Assembly: GCA_030429735.1 (NCBI GenBank)
Contig: JAUIET010000001.1
Location: 743,696-807,695, forward strand
Origin: Gammaproteobacteria bacterium
GTDB lineage: Bacteria > Pseudomonadota > Gammaproteobacteria > Pseudomonadales > JAUIET01
DNA length: 64,000 bases
Reading direction: 5' to 3'
Below are positions 40,965 through 50,389 of the stretch, piece by piece. Both the position numbers and the translations under genes were made by a program. Within the stretch, counting starts at the first letter, position 1; the number at the start of each line of letters is the position of its first letter. The notes beneath the pieces were generated by a model. The model was not told where the DNA came from, ran no database searches, and saw nothing but the letters and a program-made list of their open reading frames with translations.

Positions 40965-42551
40965 TCAGGTTGTCAGCAACCGCAACAAGTTTTTGTAATC
41001 TTCGCTCACATCGCTGTCAGATTTACGCAATTCGGTGATTTTACGGCAAGCGTGCAACACAGTAGTGTGGTCTTTACCGCCGAAGGCATTGCCAATTTCT
41101 GGCAGGCTATGGTTGGTTAATTCTTTCGACAGCGCCATCGCCAACTGTCTAGGCCTGGCCACAGATCGATTACGACGTTTGGACATCATGTCAGAAAGTT
41201 TGATTTTATAATACTCAGCCACCGTGCGCTGAATATTGTCCAGGCTCACCTGACGGTCTTGAAGCGCAAACAGATCTTTCAAAGACTCTCGTACAAGTGC
41301 CTCATCGACTGGCCTGCCGTGGAAGTTAGCGCTTGCTATCACTCTTTTCAGCGCGCCCTCAAGGTCGCGCACATTGGACCGAACCCGCTGAGCGATAAAC
41401 AAGGCAACGTCCTGAGACAAATCAATCCGGGATTGCTCCGCTTTTTTCATTAAGATCGCTGCACGCGTTTCCAGCTCAGGCGGCTCGATGGCCACGGTTA
41501 AGCCCCAACCAAAGCGTGACTTCAAGCGCTCTTCCAGCCCCTTGATCTCTTTAGGATAGCGATCGCAGGTGAGTATCATCTGATGGCCACCTTCCAGCAA
41601 GGCGTTGAAGGTATGAAAAAACTCTTCCTGTGAGCGCTCTTTGTTGGCAAAAAATTGAATGTCATCAATCAGCAACGCGTCGACTGAGCGGTAATACCGC
41701 TTAAAGTCGTTGATTGCGTTGAGTTGAATGGCTTTCACCATATCGGCTACAAACCGCTCCGAATGCAAATAAATAATCTTGGCATTCGGATTCTGGGTTA
41801 ACAGAGCATTGCCGACTGAATGCATTAAATGGGTTTTGCCAAGGCCGGTGCCACCATAGATAAACAGCGGGTTATACGCCCCACCCGGATTATCGGCCAC
41901 TTGCAACGCTGCCGCTCTGGCGAGTTGATTGGATTTCCCTTCAACAAAGGAGGTAAAGTTCAGCGCGCCTATCAGAGCGTGTTGATGCTTTAAGCTGCCT
42001 TCGACCGCAACAGGCTCAACCACCGGCCGGTACACCTCAGCGGGTGCCGATGCCTGACCAAAGCCACCGCTTGCCAATGGCACTTCATCGTATTCGGCTG
42101 CTGTTTGTAGCACAGCGGTAGACTGCTCTTCCTCAGACACGCCGGACTCTTCCCATAAATTGCCTTGACCGTTTGCGCGGTTGTCAGCACCGGGTTGCTG
42201 GGCAAAAGATGGGATAGAGTCAACAACGGCCAGCTTCGCTCGGGCGTTTTGCTGGTGTTGACCAACAACCTCATTGATACGACTCAGGTACTTTTCTTCC
42301 ACCCAGTCCTTGATGAAACGATTTGGTGCCATCAATACCAGGTCTGCGTGTCGGTTGTCCGGCATTAAAGGTCTAATCCATGTCACAAATTGCTGTCTGG
42401 GTAACTCTTGCTCCAAAGTAGCCAATGTTTTAGACCACAGCGCAGCACAGGCTGCGAGGGTCTTACCAGTGCCCCCAGCGGATCTAGTGGAACTAAGTCG
42501 GTCGCTGGAAGGCGTTAAGCGCGGTGATGAACCGGTTGAGCTGGCGTGCAT
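40965..42551 (-). CDS. dnaA: Chromosomal replication initiator protein DnaA
   Basis: 528 residues. Domain I ([25 protein letters not shown]) begins only near residue 38. A Ser/Thr-rich extension of about 37 residues precedes it, and the ATG at 42551 has only a weak ribosome site, so the true start could be a rarer codon nearer domain I. Domain II is long and variable (about 120-195). Domain III has Walker [15 protein letters not shown] and Walker [10 protein letters not shown]; domain IV has the DnaA-box-binding signature [22 protein letters not shown]. It initiates at the adjacent oriC. Confidence 0.97.
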   Translation of the reverse strand: MHASSTGSSPRLTPSSDRLSSTRSAGGTGKTLAACAALWSKTLATLEQELPRQQFVTWIRPLMPDNRHADLVLMAPNRFIKDWVEEKYLSRINEVVGQHQQNARAKLAVVDSIPSFAQQPGADNRANGQGNLWEESGVSEEEQSTAVLQTAAEYDEVPLASGGFGQASAPAEVYRPVVEPVAVEGSLKHQHALIGALNFTSFVEGKSNQLARAAALQVADNPGGAYNPLFIYGGTGLGKTHLMHSVGNALLTQNPNAKIIYLHSERFVADMVKAIQLNAINDFKRYYRSVDALLIDDIQFFANKERSQEEFFHTFNALLEGGHQMILTCDRYPKEIKGLEERLKSRFGWGLTVAIEPPELETRAAILMKKAEQSRIDLSQDVALFIAQRVRSNVRDLEGALKRVIASANFHGRPVDEALVRESLKDLFALQDRQVSLDNIQRTVAEYYKIKLSDMMSKRRNRSVARPRQLAMALSKELTNHSLPEIGNAFGGKDHTTVLHACRKITELRKSDSDVSEDYKNLLRLLTT

Positions 42552-42621
42552 GTATATGAGCTTTTATAGGTGTTGATGATTTACGCGTGCAGAGCCGGCA
42601 TTCTACTCTCGGATTTGGTAT

Positions 42622-42630
42622 TTATCCACA
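42622..42630 (+). promoter_or_regulatory. DnaA box TTATCCACA
   Basis: Perfect match to the consensus TTATCCACA, directly beside the AT-rich tract of the origin. Confidence 0.85.
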
Positions 42631-42749
42631 AAATTATTCCCCTGTGCGTAAATCAGGCAGCACTATAAAATATATATATAACAAAGACTTAACGCTTTTA
42701 TTTACAGCTCTGACCGATCATATCGGAAAAATATTTTTTTATACTGTGT

Positions 42750-42758
42750 TGTGTATAA
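42750..42758 (-). promoter_or_regulatory. DnaA box TTATACACA
   Basis: Match to the TTWTNCACA consensus on the minus strand, two bases from the next box. Confidence 0.75.
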
Positions 42759-42760
42759 GT

Positions 42761-42769
42761 TGTTGATAA
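42761..42769 (-). promoter_or_regulatory. DnaA box TTATCAACA
   Basis: One-base variant of the consensus on the minus strand, in tandem with the box at 42750. Confidence 0.65.
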
Positions 42770-42897
42770 CTTGTTATCAGCCAGTGTTCAAGCTGTCACT
42801 AACTACTAAAATGTTGCGCTGTTTTTCAGATCTTTTACGGCTGTTTGTAACATTAACAATGGGTGCTAAATGGCTGTGTATACTGGTCTTTTTAACG

Positions 42898-42906
42898 TTT
42901 TCCACA
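42898..42906 (+). promoter_or_regulatory. DnaA box TTTTCCACA
   Basis: Match to TTWTNCACA on the plus strand, on the rpmH side of the origin. Confidence 0.7.
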
Positions 42907-43011
42907 CCATAAAGAAATACAGCCAGGCCTTGTTCATTGTTTCTGTCGAGCAAAACAGAATTCAGAGGGGTATAAAGCCCTGCTTTGGTGCGTGCTGCAC
43001 AAAAGATCAAA

Positions 43012-43040
43012 TTGCCAAGCACCAACGAATTCTCTACAAT
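43012..43040 (+). promoter_or_regulatory. Promoter of the rpmH-rnpA operon
   Basis: TTGCCA (43012-43017) and TACAAT (43035-43040) are separated by 17 bp, a good sigma-70 promoter about 105 bp before rpmH. It leads transcription away from the origin. Confidence 0.75.
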
Positions 43041-43152
43041 GCGCCCTCATTTTTTCCGGCCATTTCTGTGCGCAATACAGCGCCAGTCAAGGCCCGCGCT
43101 GGCAGCGTGACACTCAACACGGCCAGACGCCCACGAGCAATCAGGTACTGAA

Positions 43153-43287
43153 ATGAAAAGAACCTTTCAACCCAGTGTGATCAAGCGTAAACGCTCACAC
43201 GGTTTTCGCGCCAGAATGGCAACCAAAAACGGTCGACTGGTGATTAAGCGGCGTCGCTCCAAAGGTCGCAAGAGACTGTCGGCATAA
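43153..43287 (+). CDS. rpmH: 50S ribosomal protein L34
   Basis: 44 residues, beginning [22 protein letters not shown] and ending KGRKRLSA, the almost invariant L34 sequence. It is strongly basic and full length. It is 11 bp upstream of rnpA, in the universal rpmH-rnpA pair at the origin. Confidence 0.98.
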   Translation: MKRTFQPSVIKRKRSHGFRARMATKNGRLVIKRRRSKGRKRLSA

Positions 43288-43298
43288 TAATTGGTGAC

Positions 43299-43769
43299 GT
43301 GGCAACAGCTGGCTGTACGTCTGGTGAAATCGGTGATTCGCCGGCCGCTTGTTCATCTGGCCAGTATCGCTTCACCAAACATCAGCGCCTGTTGTGCGCC
43401 AAAGATTATAGTCCTGTGTTTGCCAAGGCCGACTTCAAGGTATCCAACAAAACGCTTCTGATACTTGCCAGGCAGAACGACCTTGGCATTTCGCGCCTAG
43501 GCTTAGTTGTTAGCAAGAAAAACATCCGTCACGCTGTACAGAGAAATCGCGTAAAACGCGTCACGCGTGAATCCTTTCGCCTCCTGCAACATTCAATCCC
43601 GGCAATCGACATTGTTGTTCTGGCCCGTCGTGGTTTGGGCGAATTATCCAACGCTGAATTACACGCCGAGCTAAACCGCTTATGGAATTCACTGGTGGCC
43701 AAGGCCAGCAATAAAAAGACATATAAAGGAAGCAATACTCAAAAGCACAAGCGGCAATCCAATGGATAA
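43299..43769 (+). CDS. rnpA: Ribonuclease P protein component
   Basis: Protein cofactor of RNase P for tRNA 5' maturation. The family starts around [21 protein letters not shown] and has the RNR motif [13 protein letters not shown]. At 156 residues it is longer than usual (about 110-135): there are some 22 extra N-terminal residues (the GTG at 43299 is the only start in that stretch) and a basic C-terminal tail [18 protein letters not shown]. The end overlaps yidD by 8 bp. Confidence 0.94.
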   Translation: MATAGCTSGEIGDSPAACSSGQYRFTKHQRLLCAKDYSPVFAKADFKVSNKTLLILARQNDLGISRLGLVVSKKNIRHAVQRNRVKRVTRESFRLLQHSIPAIDIVVLARRGLGELSNAELHAELNRLWNSLVAKASNKKTYKGSNTQKHKRQSNG

Positions 43770-44061
43770 GTGTAAAACCCTTGTGAATAAAGCACTGATT
43801 GCGCTGATACGTTGTTATAAATTGTTTATCAGCCCGGTATTGGGTCCGCACTGCAAATACTACCCCAGTTGTTCAGAGTACGCCGTTGATGCCTTGCGAC
43901 AACACGGTTTGATAAAAGGTATTCGGCTTGCCGGCTGGCGCATTTTGCGTTGCAACCCGTTTTCGTACGGTGGTCACGACCCGGTGCCACCCCCACATGC
44001 AGACTGTTCCTGCAGCAAGGCCCCGTTGGAGGCTGAGCTCACTTACACCAAGAGACCGTAA
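43762..44061 (+). CDS. yidD: Membrane protein insertion efficiency factor YidD
   Basis: 99 residues. The conserved YidD sequence [40 protein letters not shown] and [13 protein letters not shown] is clear. It is a small membrane-associated helper of YidC. It overlaps rnpA by 8 bp and ends immediately before yidC. The C-terminal 20 residues, with a CSC motif, are family-variable. Confidence 0.96.
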   Translation: MDKCKTLVNKALIALIRCYKLFISPVLGPHCKYYPSCSEYAVDALRQHGLIKGIRLAGWRILRCNPFSYGGHDPVPPPHADCSCSKAPLEAELTYTKRP

Positions 44062-45822
44062 ATGGAGATTTATCGTTATTTTCTGATCGGTGCGATCATG
44101 TTTTGCGGTCTGGTGTTAATGACCCGCTGGCAGGAGTTTTCTGCTGTCGAGGTAGACCAAAGCGCACCCAGCAGTTCGCTCAGTAGTAACAGCACAGGCA
44201 CAGCAACGCCTGCCGTGCCAGACTTTGAAGGCTCGGCTACAACCGCAGTGTCCGATTCGCAGTCATCCACTGCCCAACTTGGTGGCCAAGACAGCGAAGG
44301 TCTGGAAGGCTTGGAAGACACCATACCTGGCGCATCCGTTGATACCAGCGTGCCAGTTATTGAAACGCAGGCAAGCCAGGGCGAACTGATCACGGTTCAG
44401 ACCGACACGCTGGATATCCGTATTGATCCGCTGGGCGGCGATATTGTTTACGTAGCGCTGCCAAAACACAAAGCAAAGCTGGATAACCCCGAGCCGTTCA
44501 TATTGATGAATCGTAACAGCTCGATGACCTATGTATCACAAAGCGGTCTGGTTGGGCCGAACGCTACCGACAAGGCAGGCCAGCGCCCGGTATTTAACAG
44601 TGCCCAAACGCTGTACGAAATGAAAGACGGTGTTGATCAACTGACCGTTAGCTTGAGCTACAGTGGCCAGCAAGATACAGACATTTTGAAGCACTACCAT
44701 TTCACCCGTAATTCCTACCTGATCAACGTCGAATATCAGATTAACAATCGCTCTGATCAACCCTGGCGAGCGGCCATGTTTGCGCAAATAAAACGTGACA
44801 ATTCGGCAGACCCTGGCTCCAACAGTGGTGGTTTGGGCATGGCCAACTACCTTGGCTTTGCAACCACCAGTGCTGATGAGCCGTACATAAAGTTGTCGTT
44901 CGACGACATTCGCGACGGTGTCTATAAGCACGAGCAAAATGGCGGCTGGCTGTCGATGGTTCAACACTATTTCATCAGCGCCTGGGTACCACCAGCTGAT
45001 CAGAAAACAACGTTCTCATCCGCAGTCACTAAGTCCGGATTCAACATAATGCGCATGACCAGCCCCTTGCTGAGTGTGGCACCACAATCCAATGGCCGCA
45101 TTAGCGCACAATTCTACGCGGGGCCTAAAGACCAATACGTGCTCGAAGAAATATCACCGGGGCTGGACTTGACCGTTGATTACGGTTGGTTGTGGTGGAT
45201 AGCACAACCCTTGTTTTGGGTGCTCACCTGGTTGCACGGCTTTATCGGTAACTGGGGTTGGTCAATCGTCGGTTTAACCTTATTAATCAAAATAGCCTTT
45301 TTCCAATTGTCAGCGTCCAGTTACAAATCAATGGCGAAAATGCGAGTGGTGGCGCCCAAGCTGGCCGCTCTAAAAGATCGCTACGGTGACGACAAACAAA
45401 AATACTCCCAGGCAATGATGGAGCTCTACAAGAAAGAGAAGATCAATCCCCTGGGCAGCTGTTTGCCCATGTTGATTCAGATGCCGGTGTTTATCGCCTT
45501 GTATTGGACACTGATGGAAAGTGTGGAATTACGCCATGCGCCATTTATGGGCTGGATTACTGACTTGTCGGCAATGGATCCGTTTTTCGTTCTGCCGATA
45601 CTGATGGGCTTGAGCATGTGGTTTATGCAAAAGCTTAATCCGCCACCACCCGATCCAATGCAAGCCAAAATATTTCAGTGGATGCCAGTGGTGATGACCT
45701 TCCTGTTCCTGTTCTTCCCGGCAGGCCTGGTGCTGTACTGGTTGACCAACAACTTGCTGTCCATGGCGCAGCAATGGGTTATTACTCGGCAAATCGAGAA
45801 GGCAGCCGCTGCCAAGGCGTAG
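44062..45822 (+). CDS. yidC: Membrane protein insertase YidC
   Basis: 586 residues. An N-terminal membrane helix (about 7-22), a Ser/Thr-rich linker (about 30-95), the large periplasmic beta-sandwich domain (about 100-355), and five C-terminal helices with the insertase groove (IKIAFFQLSASSYKSMAKMRVVAPKL and NPLGSCLPMLIQMPVFIALYWTL) are in normal order. It inserts and folds inner membrane proteins such as ATP synthase subunit c. It directly follows yidD and precedes mnmE by 1 bp. Confidence 0.98.
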   Translation: MEIYRYFLIGAIMFCGLVLMTRWQEFSAVEVDQSAPSSSLSSNSTGTATPAVPDFEGSATTAVSDSQSSTAQLGGQDSEGLEGLEDTIPGASVDTSVPVIETQASQGELITVQTDTLDIRIDPLGGDIVYVALPKHKAKLDNPEPFILMNRNSSMTYVSQSGLVGPNATDKAGQRPVFNSAQTLYEMKDGVDQLTVSLSYSGQQDTDILKHYHFTRNSYLINVEYQINNRSDQPWRAAMFAQIKRDNSADPGSNSGGLGMANYLGFATTSADEPYIKLSFDDIRDGVYKHEQNGGWLSMVQHYFISAWVPPADQKTTFSSAVTKSGFNIMRMTSPLLSVAPQSNGRISAQFYAGPKDQYVLEEISPGLDLTVDYGWLWWIAQPLFWVLTWLHGFIGNWGWSIVGLTLLIKIAFFQLSASSYKSMAKMRVVAPKLAALKDRYGDDKQKYSQAMMELYKKEKINPLGSCLPMLIQMPVFIALYWTLMESVELRHAPFMGWITDLSAMDPFFVLPILMGLSMWFMQKLNPPPPDPMQAKIFQWMPVVMTFLFLFFPAGLVLYWLTNNLLSMAQQWVITRQIEKAAAAKA

Positions 45823-45823
45823 T

Positions 45824-47215
45824 GTGTGCAGCTCTGCCTGCTCAACCACATTGACTGGCTTGGATACCGACACAATTGCCGCCATCGCCACCGCGCCAGG
45901 TATTGGCGGCATCGGTATCATTCGCCTGAGCGGCCCACAAAGCTTGGCCATCGCCGAACAAATCTGTCAGCAATCGCTCACGGTTAGACACGCGCACTTC
46001 TGCGATTTTTGTGCGGTCAATGCAGAACAAACCGACGTCATCGACAGCGGCCTGGCTTTGTATTTTAAAGGTCCGGCTTCATTTACCGGCGAAGACGTAG
46101 TGGAGCTGCAAGGCCACGGCGGGCCGGTGGTGTTGGATATGTTATTGCGGGAAACCTTGCGCCTGGGTGCACGACACGCAAGACCAGGTGAGTTTTCGGA
46201 GCGGGCATTTTTAAACGACAAGCTTGATCTGGTGCAGGCAGAAGCCATCGCCGATTTAATCAATAGTGGTTCTGAGCAAGCAGCTCGAAGTGCGCTTAAG
46301 AGCTTACAAGGCGAATTTTCACGTCATCTTGATCAATTAGCGGCGCAATTGCTGCAACTTCGTATGTATGTCGAAGCGGCATTGGATTTTCCGGAAGAAG
46401 AAATTGATTTTCTAAACGACGCAGATGTGCACAACAAGCTGGAACAACTCAGCAGTACCCTGAGCACGTCGGTTCAACAAACCAGACAGGGCACCTTATT
46501 GCAAGAGGGCATTGCGATCGCGATTGCGGGCAAGCCGAATGCTGGAAAGTCGAGTTTGCTGAATGCTCTAGCGGGTTATGAGTCGGCAATTGTCACCGCT
46601 CAAGCAGGAACCACCCGGGATGTGTTGCGCGAGCATATTCATATAGATGGCCTGCGAATTCACTTGGTGGATACAGCGGGGCTGCGCGAGTCAGAAGATG
46701 TTATTGAGCAGGAAGGAATTCGCAGAGCGTACAAAGAATTCGATAAAGCGGATTTGATTTTGCTGGTATGCGACGCCAGCGAGGAAAAGGGTAAGACAGC
46801 AGCGGACTGTTGGCCAAATCCGCCACCGTCGCAGCAAGTACTGCAACGTACCCTGGTCGTAAAAAACAAGATTGATCTGCTTGAGCAGAAATCAGAGAAC
46901 TCTCAGGAAGTCTGTCACCTCTCGGCCAGAACGGGACAAGGTATCGATGCACTTCGCGAACGCATCGCGCTTCATGCGGGTTTCCAGGGTGGCACCAGCA
47001 GCCCGTTCATGGCACGGCGCCGGCATTTGGATGCGCTAGAGAAAGCCGCTCAGCTGATCAGCCATGGCCATGCCCAATTGCGGGAACTGGGAGCAGGCGA
47101 GTTGCTTGCGGAAGATCTACGCCAAGCGCAGGATTGCCTAAGTGAAATTAGCGGCAAAGTCAGTTCTGACGAATTACTTGGCGAAATTTTTGCCGGGTTT
47201 TGTATTGGTAAATAA
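45824..47215 (+). CDS. mnmE: tRNA uridine-5-carboxymethylaminomethyl modification GTPase MnmE
   Basis: 463 residues. An N-terminal folate-binding domain starts DTIAAIATAPGIGGIGIIRLSG, a helical domain follows, then the G domain (GKPNAGKSSLLNAL, DTAGLRES, NKIDLL), and the C-terminal CIGK needed for activity. It works with MnmG on the wobble uridine. The GTG at 45824 adds about 12 residues to the usual N-terminus; TTG codons at 45851 and 45860 are alternatives. Structured element 1 lies 49 bp after the stop. Confidence 0.96.
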   Translation: MCSSACSTTLTGLDTDTIAAIATAPGIGGIGIIRLSGPQSLAIAEQICQQSLTVRHAHFCDFCAVNAEQTDVIDSGLALYFKGPASFTGEDVVELQGHGGPVVLDMLLRETLRLGARHARPGEFSERAFLNDKLDLVQAEAIADLINSGSEQAARSALKSLQGEFSRHLDQLAAQLLQLRMYVEAALDFPEEEIDFLNDADVHNKLEQLSSTLSTSVQQTRQGTLLQEGIAIAIAGKPNAGKSSLLNALAGYESAIVTAQAGTTRDVLREHIHIDGLRIHLVDTAGLRESEDVIEQEGIRRAYKEFDKADLILLVCDASEEKGKTAADCWPNPPPSQQVLQRTLVVKNKIDLLEQKSENSQEVCHLSARTGQGIDALRERIALHAGFQGGTSSPFMARRRHLDALEKAAQLISHGHAQLRELGAGELLAEDLRQAQDCLSEISGKVSSDELLGEIFAGFCIGK

Positions 47216-47264
47216 CAAAACTCTGTCTCCTATCAAATCAATAGCCCTATCACTGTGACACATA

Positions 47265-47376
47265 GGTGTTGAATCGGATATCGGTTGGCGAGACACGACG
47301 TGAATACGTCCATGTAGTCTTGTGTTCGGGGTCCCTCCCTCACACAGTCTCGCCAACCGATATCCGATTCAACACC
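47265..47376 (+). repeat. Structured palindromic element, copy 1 (after mnmE)
   Basis: Two 30-bp arms (47265-47294 and 47347-47376) are perfectly complementary and enclose a core of 52 nt. The core begins ACGACGTGAA, contains a small hairpin TACG-TCCA-TGTA, and ends in a second hairpin with 8 of 10 pairs and loop GTCCCT. The layout matches copies 2 and 3 in the atp operon although the arms share no sequence with them. It could act on RNA or as a single-strand DNA fold. No gene is visible inside. Confidence 0.85.
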
Positions 47377-47769
47377 GGTCTGGATATTCGTTTGCACCCC
47401 CAAAATTTCTATTCAAAAACACGCACAAGTCTTCAACAACATATAAAACCTGTGAATAAGCGCCCAAATACCGACTAATAAGCTATTTATAAGCCAAAAC
47501 ACCGTATTTTCCCTCTCCTTCGGGCTTCAATTCAGTACACAGCCCATTCCCAGCCACAGAACACCTTGAACGCAGCCAGGCAACCCGCTTTCCAACAGCC
47601 TTATTTGCAATAAATCATTGATATTAATACGGAATTGTATTTCATCCACTGTTAGAGAGCTGCTTATTAATAGTAGTATTAAGCTACTGTTCTAAACGGC
47701 CACAACATACGTGTTGATATCCGCGTAAAGGGAATGTCGAGTCACTGGAACGCCTGTCGTATTGATTAC
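47377..47769. other. Gene-free AT-rich stretch between element 1 and the mnmG promoter
   Basis: About 390 bp with no credible reading frame on either strand. It is AT-rich compared with its neighbours (for instance 47600-47690). Apart from element 1 to the left and the promoter to the right I see no feature. Confidence 0.5.
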
Positions 47770-47797
47770 CTGACTTCAAGCCATCATCCTGTATACT
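47770..47797 (+). promoter_or_regulatory. Promoter of the mnmG-rsmG-parAB operon
   Basis: CTGACT (47770-47775) and TATACT (47792-47797) with a 16-bp spacer and a TG just before the -10, 45 bp before the mnmG start. Confidence 0.6.
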
Positions 47798-47841
47798 TCG
47801 CGGCCCTGAAAAACCAACGGTAAGACTCAAGTACCAAGCCA

Positions 47842-49746
47842 ATGGACTACCCAGACCATTTTGATGTGATTGTGATTGGTGGCGGACATGCCGGTACCGA
47901 GGCTGCCTTGGCGGCTGCCCGCATGGGCTCAAGCACCTTGTTACTGACCCACAATATTGAAACGCTGGGGCAGATGTCATGTAACCCGGCGATTGGCGGT
48001 ATTGGCAAGAGTCATCTGGTTAAAGAAATTGACGCGCTGGGCGGGGCCATGGCAAAAGCCAGTGACCGCGCTGGCATTCACATTCGTACCTTGAATGCGA
48101 GAAAAGGCCCTGCGGTTCGAGCTACCCGGGCCCAGGCCGACCGTGTTCTGTACAAAGCCGCTATTCGAGAGCAATTGGAACAACAGGACAATCTGCACCT
48201 GTTTCAGCAAGCAGCTGACGACCTGATTATCGACGGTGATCAGGTGCGAGGTGTGGTAACGCAAATGGGTTTGCGGTTTTATTCGTCAACCGTTGTGTTA
48301 ACCACGGGTACCTTCCTCGGTGGCAAAATTCATATTGGCCTGCAAAATCATTCGGGCGGTAGGGCGGGTGACCCTCCTTCCATCGCTCTGGCGGATCGCT
48401 TGCGCGAAATGCCCTTTAATGTGGACCGCTTGAAAACAGGCACACCGCCACGCATTGATGCATCCACGGTAGATTTCAGTGGTTTGCAGGAACAGCCCGG
48501 TGACACACCGCGCCCGGTGATGTCGTATCTGGGCAGTGTTGACGATCACCCACAACAGGTGTCGTGTTTTATCACCCACACCAATGAACGGACGCATGAT
48601 CTTATTCGCGCTGGCCTGGACCGCTCGCCTCTTTACGGTGGGGATGGCGGTGTTATTGAAGGAACGGGTCCACGCTATTGCCCGTCTATTGAAGATAAAG
48701 TGGTTCGCTTCGCCGATAAGAACTCGCACCAGATTTTTATTGAACCCGAAGGGCTGACCACAAAAGAACTGTACCCCAATGGCATTTCCACCAGCTTGTC
48801 ATTTGATGTGCAAATGCAACTGGTGCGTTCCATCAAAGGGTTTGAGAACGCACACATTACTCGCCCTGGTTACGCGATTGAATACGACTTTTTTGACCCG
48901 CGGGATCTTAAGCATACACTGGAAACCAAATTCGTAGATGGCTTGTATTTTGCGGGCCAAATCAATGGCACCACCGGTTACGAAGAAGCCGGTGCGCAAG
49001 GTTTGCTTGCCGGGCTAAACGCCTCACTGAAGGTGCAGGGTAAAGACGCCTGGTGGCCGCGCCGTGATCAAGCCTATATGGGGGTGTTAGTAGACGACCT
49101 GATTACACTTGGTACCGCCGAGCCGTACCGAATGTTCACCAGTCGCGCGGAATACCGTTTGCTGCTCAGGGAAGACAACGCCGACCGGCGCTTAACAGAG
49201 CTTGGCCGCTCAATGGGCCTGGTGGATGATCAGCGCTGGGCGCACTTCACCAATAAAATGGACGCTATCGAGCGCGAAAATACCTGGTTGAATTCCACCT
49301 GGGTACAGGCCAATAGCCCGCAAGCTAAAGCGCTGGAAGAAAAACTGCCCAAGCCTTTGAGTCATGAACACTCGGTGCATGAGTTATTGAAACGCCCTGA
49401 GCTGGATTTCATTAGCTTGTGTGAGGCGTGTGAGCATCCCTTGCCTGACGCCATGGTATCTGCCCAGGTGGAAGTCGACGTTAAATACGCAGGCTACATA
49501 TCCCGTCAAAAAGACGACATCGAGCGCCTGAAGCGCAGTGAAAACGTCGTGATTCCCACTGGCTTTACCTACAGCGCCGTGGGTGGCTTGTCGAATGAAG
49601 TAGTGCAAAAGTTTGAAGACGTGCAGCCAGCCACTCTCGGGCAGGCTGCACGTATACCGGGTGTAACCCCGGCGGCCATTTCATTATTGCTGATTTATTT
49701 AAAGAAACATCCGCAGGCTGCGCCCAGCGTTGCTGCCCAGTCGTGA
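47842..49746 (+). CDS. mnmG: tRNA uridine modification enzyme MnmG (GidA)
   Basis: 634 residues. FAD-binding N-terminus [23 protein letters not shown], the signatures [24 protein letters not shown] and [23 protein letters not shown], and a C-terminal helical domain are intact. With MnmE it makes the 5-carboxymethylaminomethyl group at the wobble uridine. It overlaps rsmG by 17 bp. Confidence 0.99.
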   Translation: MDYPDHFDVIVIGGGHAGTEAALAAARMGSSTLLLTHNIETLGQMSCNPAIGGIGKSHLVKEIDALGGAMAKASDRAGIHIRTLNARKGPAVRATRAQADRVLYKAAIREQLEQQDNLHLFQQAADDLIIDGDQVRGVVTQMGLRFYSSTVVLTTGTFLGGKIHIGLQNHSGGRAGDPPSIALADRLREMPFNVDRLKTGTPPRIDASTVDFSGLQEQPGDTPRPVMSYLGSVDDHPQQVSCFITHTNERTHDLIRAGLDRSPLYGGDGGVIEGTGPRYCPSIEDKVVRFADKNSHQIFIEPEGLTTKELYPNGISTSLSFDVQMQLVRSIKGFENAHITRPGYAIEYDFFDPRDLKHTLETKFVDGLYFAGQINGTTGYEEAGAQGLLAGLNASLKVQGKDAWWPRRDQAYMGVLVDDLITLGTAEPYRMFTSRAEYRLLLREDNADRRLTELGRSMGLVDDQRWAHFTNKMDAIERENTWLNSTWVQANSPQAKALEEKLPKPLSHEHSVHELLKRPELDFISLCEACEHPLPDAMVSAQVEVDVKYAGYISRQKDDIERLKRSENVVIPTGFTYSAVGGLSNEVVQKFEDVQPATLGQAARIPGVTPAAISLLLIYLKKHPQAAPSVAAQS

Positions 49747-50386
49747 CGCTTTGGCCGATTTATTACTAGAAGAGCTGCAGCACACGGTTGCCAGACTTAA
49801 GCTGGCATTCACGGTAGAGCAGCTGAATCAACTGCATCATTATGCGCGCTTACTTGTTCGGTGGAATAAAACCTACAACCTGATAGGCCGCAGCACCGAA
49901 GCTGATCTGGTCGAGCGGCATTTGCTGGATAGCTTGCTGGTACTCACAGAGCTGAATGATCCCGATGGTCAGCAGCACTGGGCCGACATAGGCACCGGGG
50001 CCGGATTACCTGGTGTGCCGCTGGCCATTGCCATGCCCAATACGCAGTTCACATTGATTGACAGCAACAGTAAGAAAACCCGGTTTTTGCACCAGGTGAT
50101 TGCCGAGCTGAATTTGCGCAATGCTCGAGCGGTGCATACCCGGGTGGAAGACCACCACTGTGAGCCCTTGTACGACCTGTTGATCAGTCGGGCCTGGGCG
50201 GCCATGATCGATGGCTTGCGCCAATCACAGCATTTGTGCAAGCCGGGCGGCAGAATCTGTTTTATGAAAGGCCAGAAAAACGAGCAAGAGTTGCGAGAAG
50301 CCAGTAAACAGTTTACTTTGCTTCGTTGCACCGAGCTGGCGAATGATCAGGCCGCTCGGCACTTGGTAGAATTCACATCAGAATAA
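49730..50386 (+). CDS. rsmG: 16S rRNA (guanine-527-N7) methyltransferase RsmG (GidB)
   Basis: 218 residues, SAM-dependent methyltransferase with [17 protein letters not shown] as the SAM loop and the usual N-terminal [10 protein letters not shown]. It methylates G527 of 16S rRNA. It starts with TTG inside the end of mnmG, in the conserved mnmG-rsmG-parA-parB order. Confidence 0.97.
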   Translation: MLPSRDALADLLLEELQHTVARLKLAFTVEQLNQLHHYARLLVRWNKTYNLIGRSTEADLVERHLLDSLLVLTELNDPDGQQHWADIGTGAGLPGVPLAIAMPNTQFTLIDSNSKKTRFLHQVIAELNLRNARAVHTRVEDHHCEPLYDLLISRAWAAMIDGLRQSQHLCKPGGRICFMKGQKNEQELREASKQFTLLRCTELANDQAARHLVEFTSE

Positions 50387-50389
50387 GAG

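Larger units (their letters stand above)
42552..43152. other. Replication origin region (oriC) between dnaA and rpmH
   Basis: A 600-bp gene-free stretch. It contains AT-rich tracts (42661-42700, with a TATATATATA run, and 42727-42742) suited to unwinding, and several DnaA boxes given separately. Near-matches also occur at 42643-42651 (TTACGCACA on the minus strand) and 42875-42883. GATC sites are few (42716, 42829), unlike E. coli. Position between dnaA and rpmH matches the Pseudomonas origin. Short frames inside it look like chance. Confidence 0.85.

Noticed and set aside
42465..42482. GGTGKT sequence near the DnaA N-terminus that looks like a second Walker A
   Set aside because: It precedes domain I, lacks surrounding P-loop fold sequence, and the true Walker A is intact in domain III; chance resemblance.
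42870..43151. 93-codon plus-strand frame and an 82-codon minus frame (42777-43025) within oriC
   Set aside because: They overlap DnaA boxes and the rpmH promoter, have no family resemblance and no good ribosome site.
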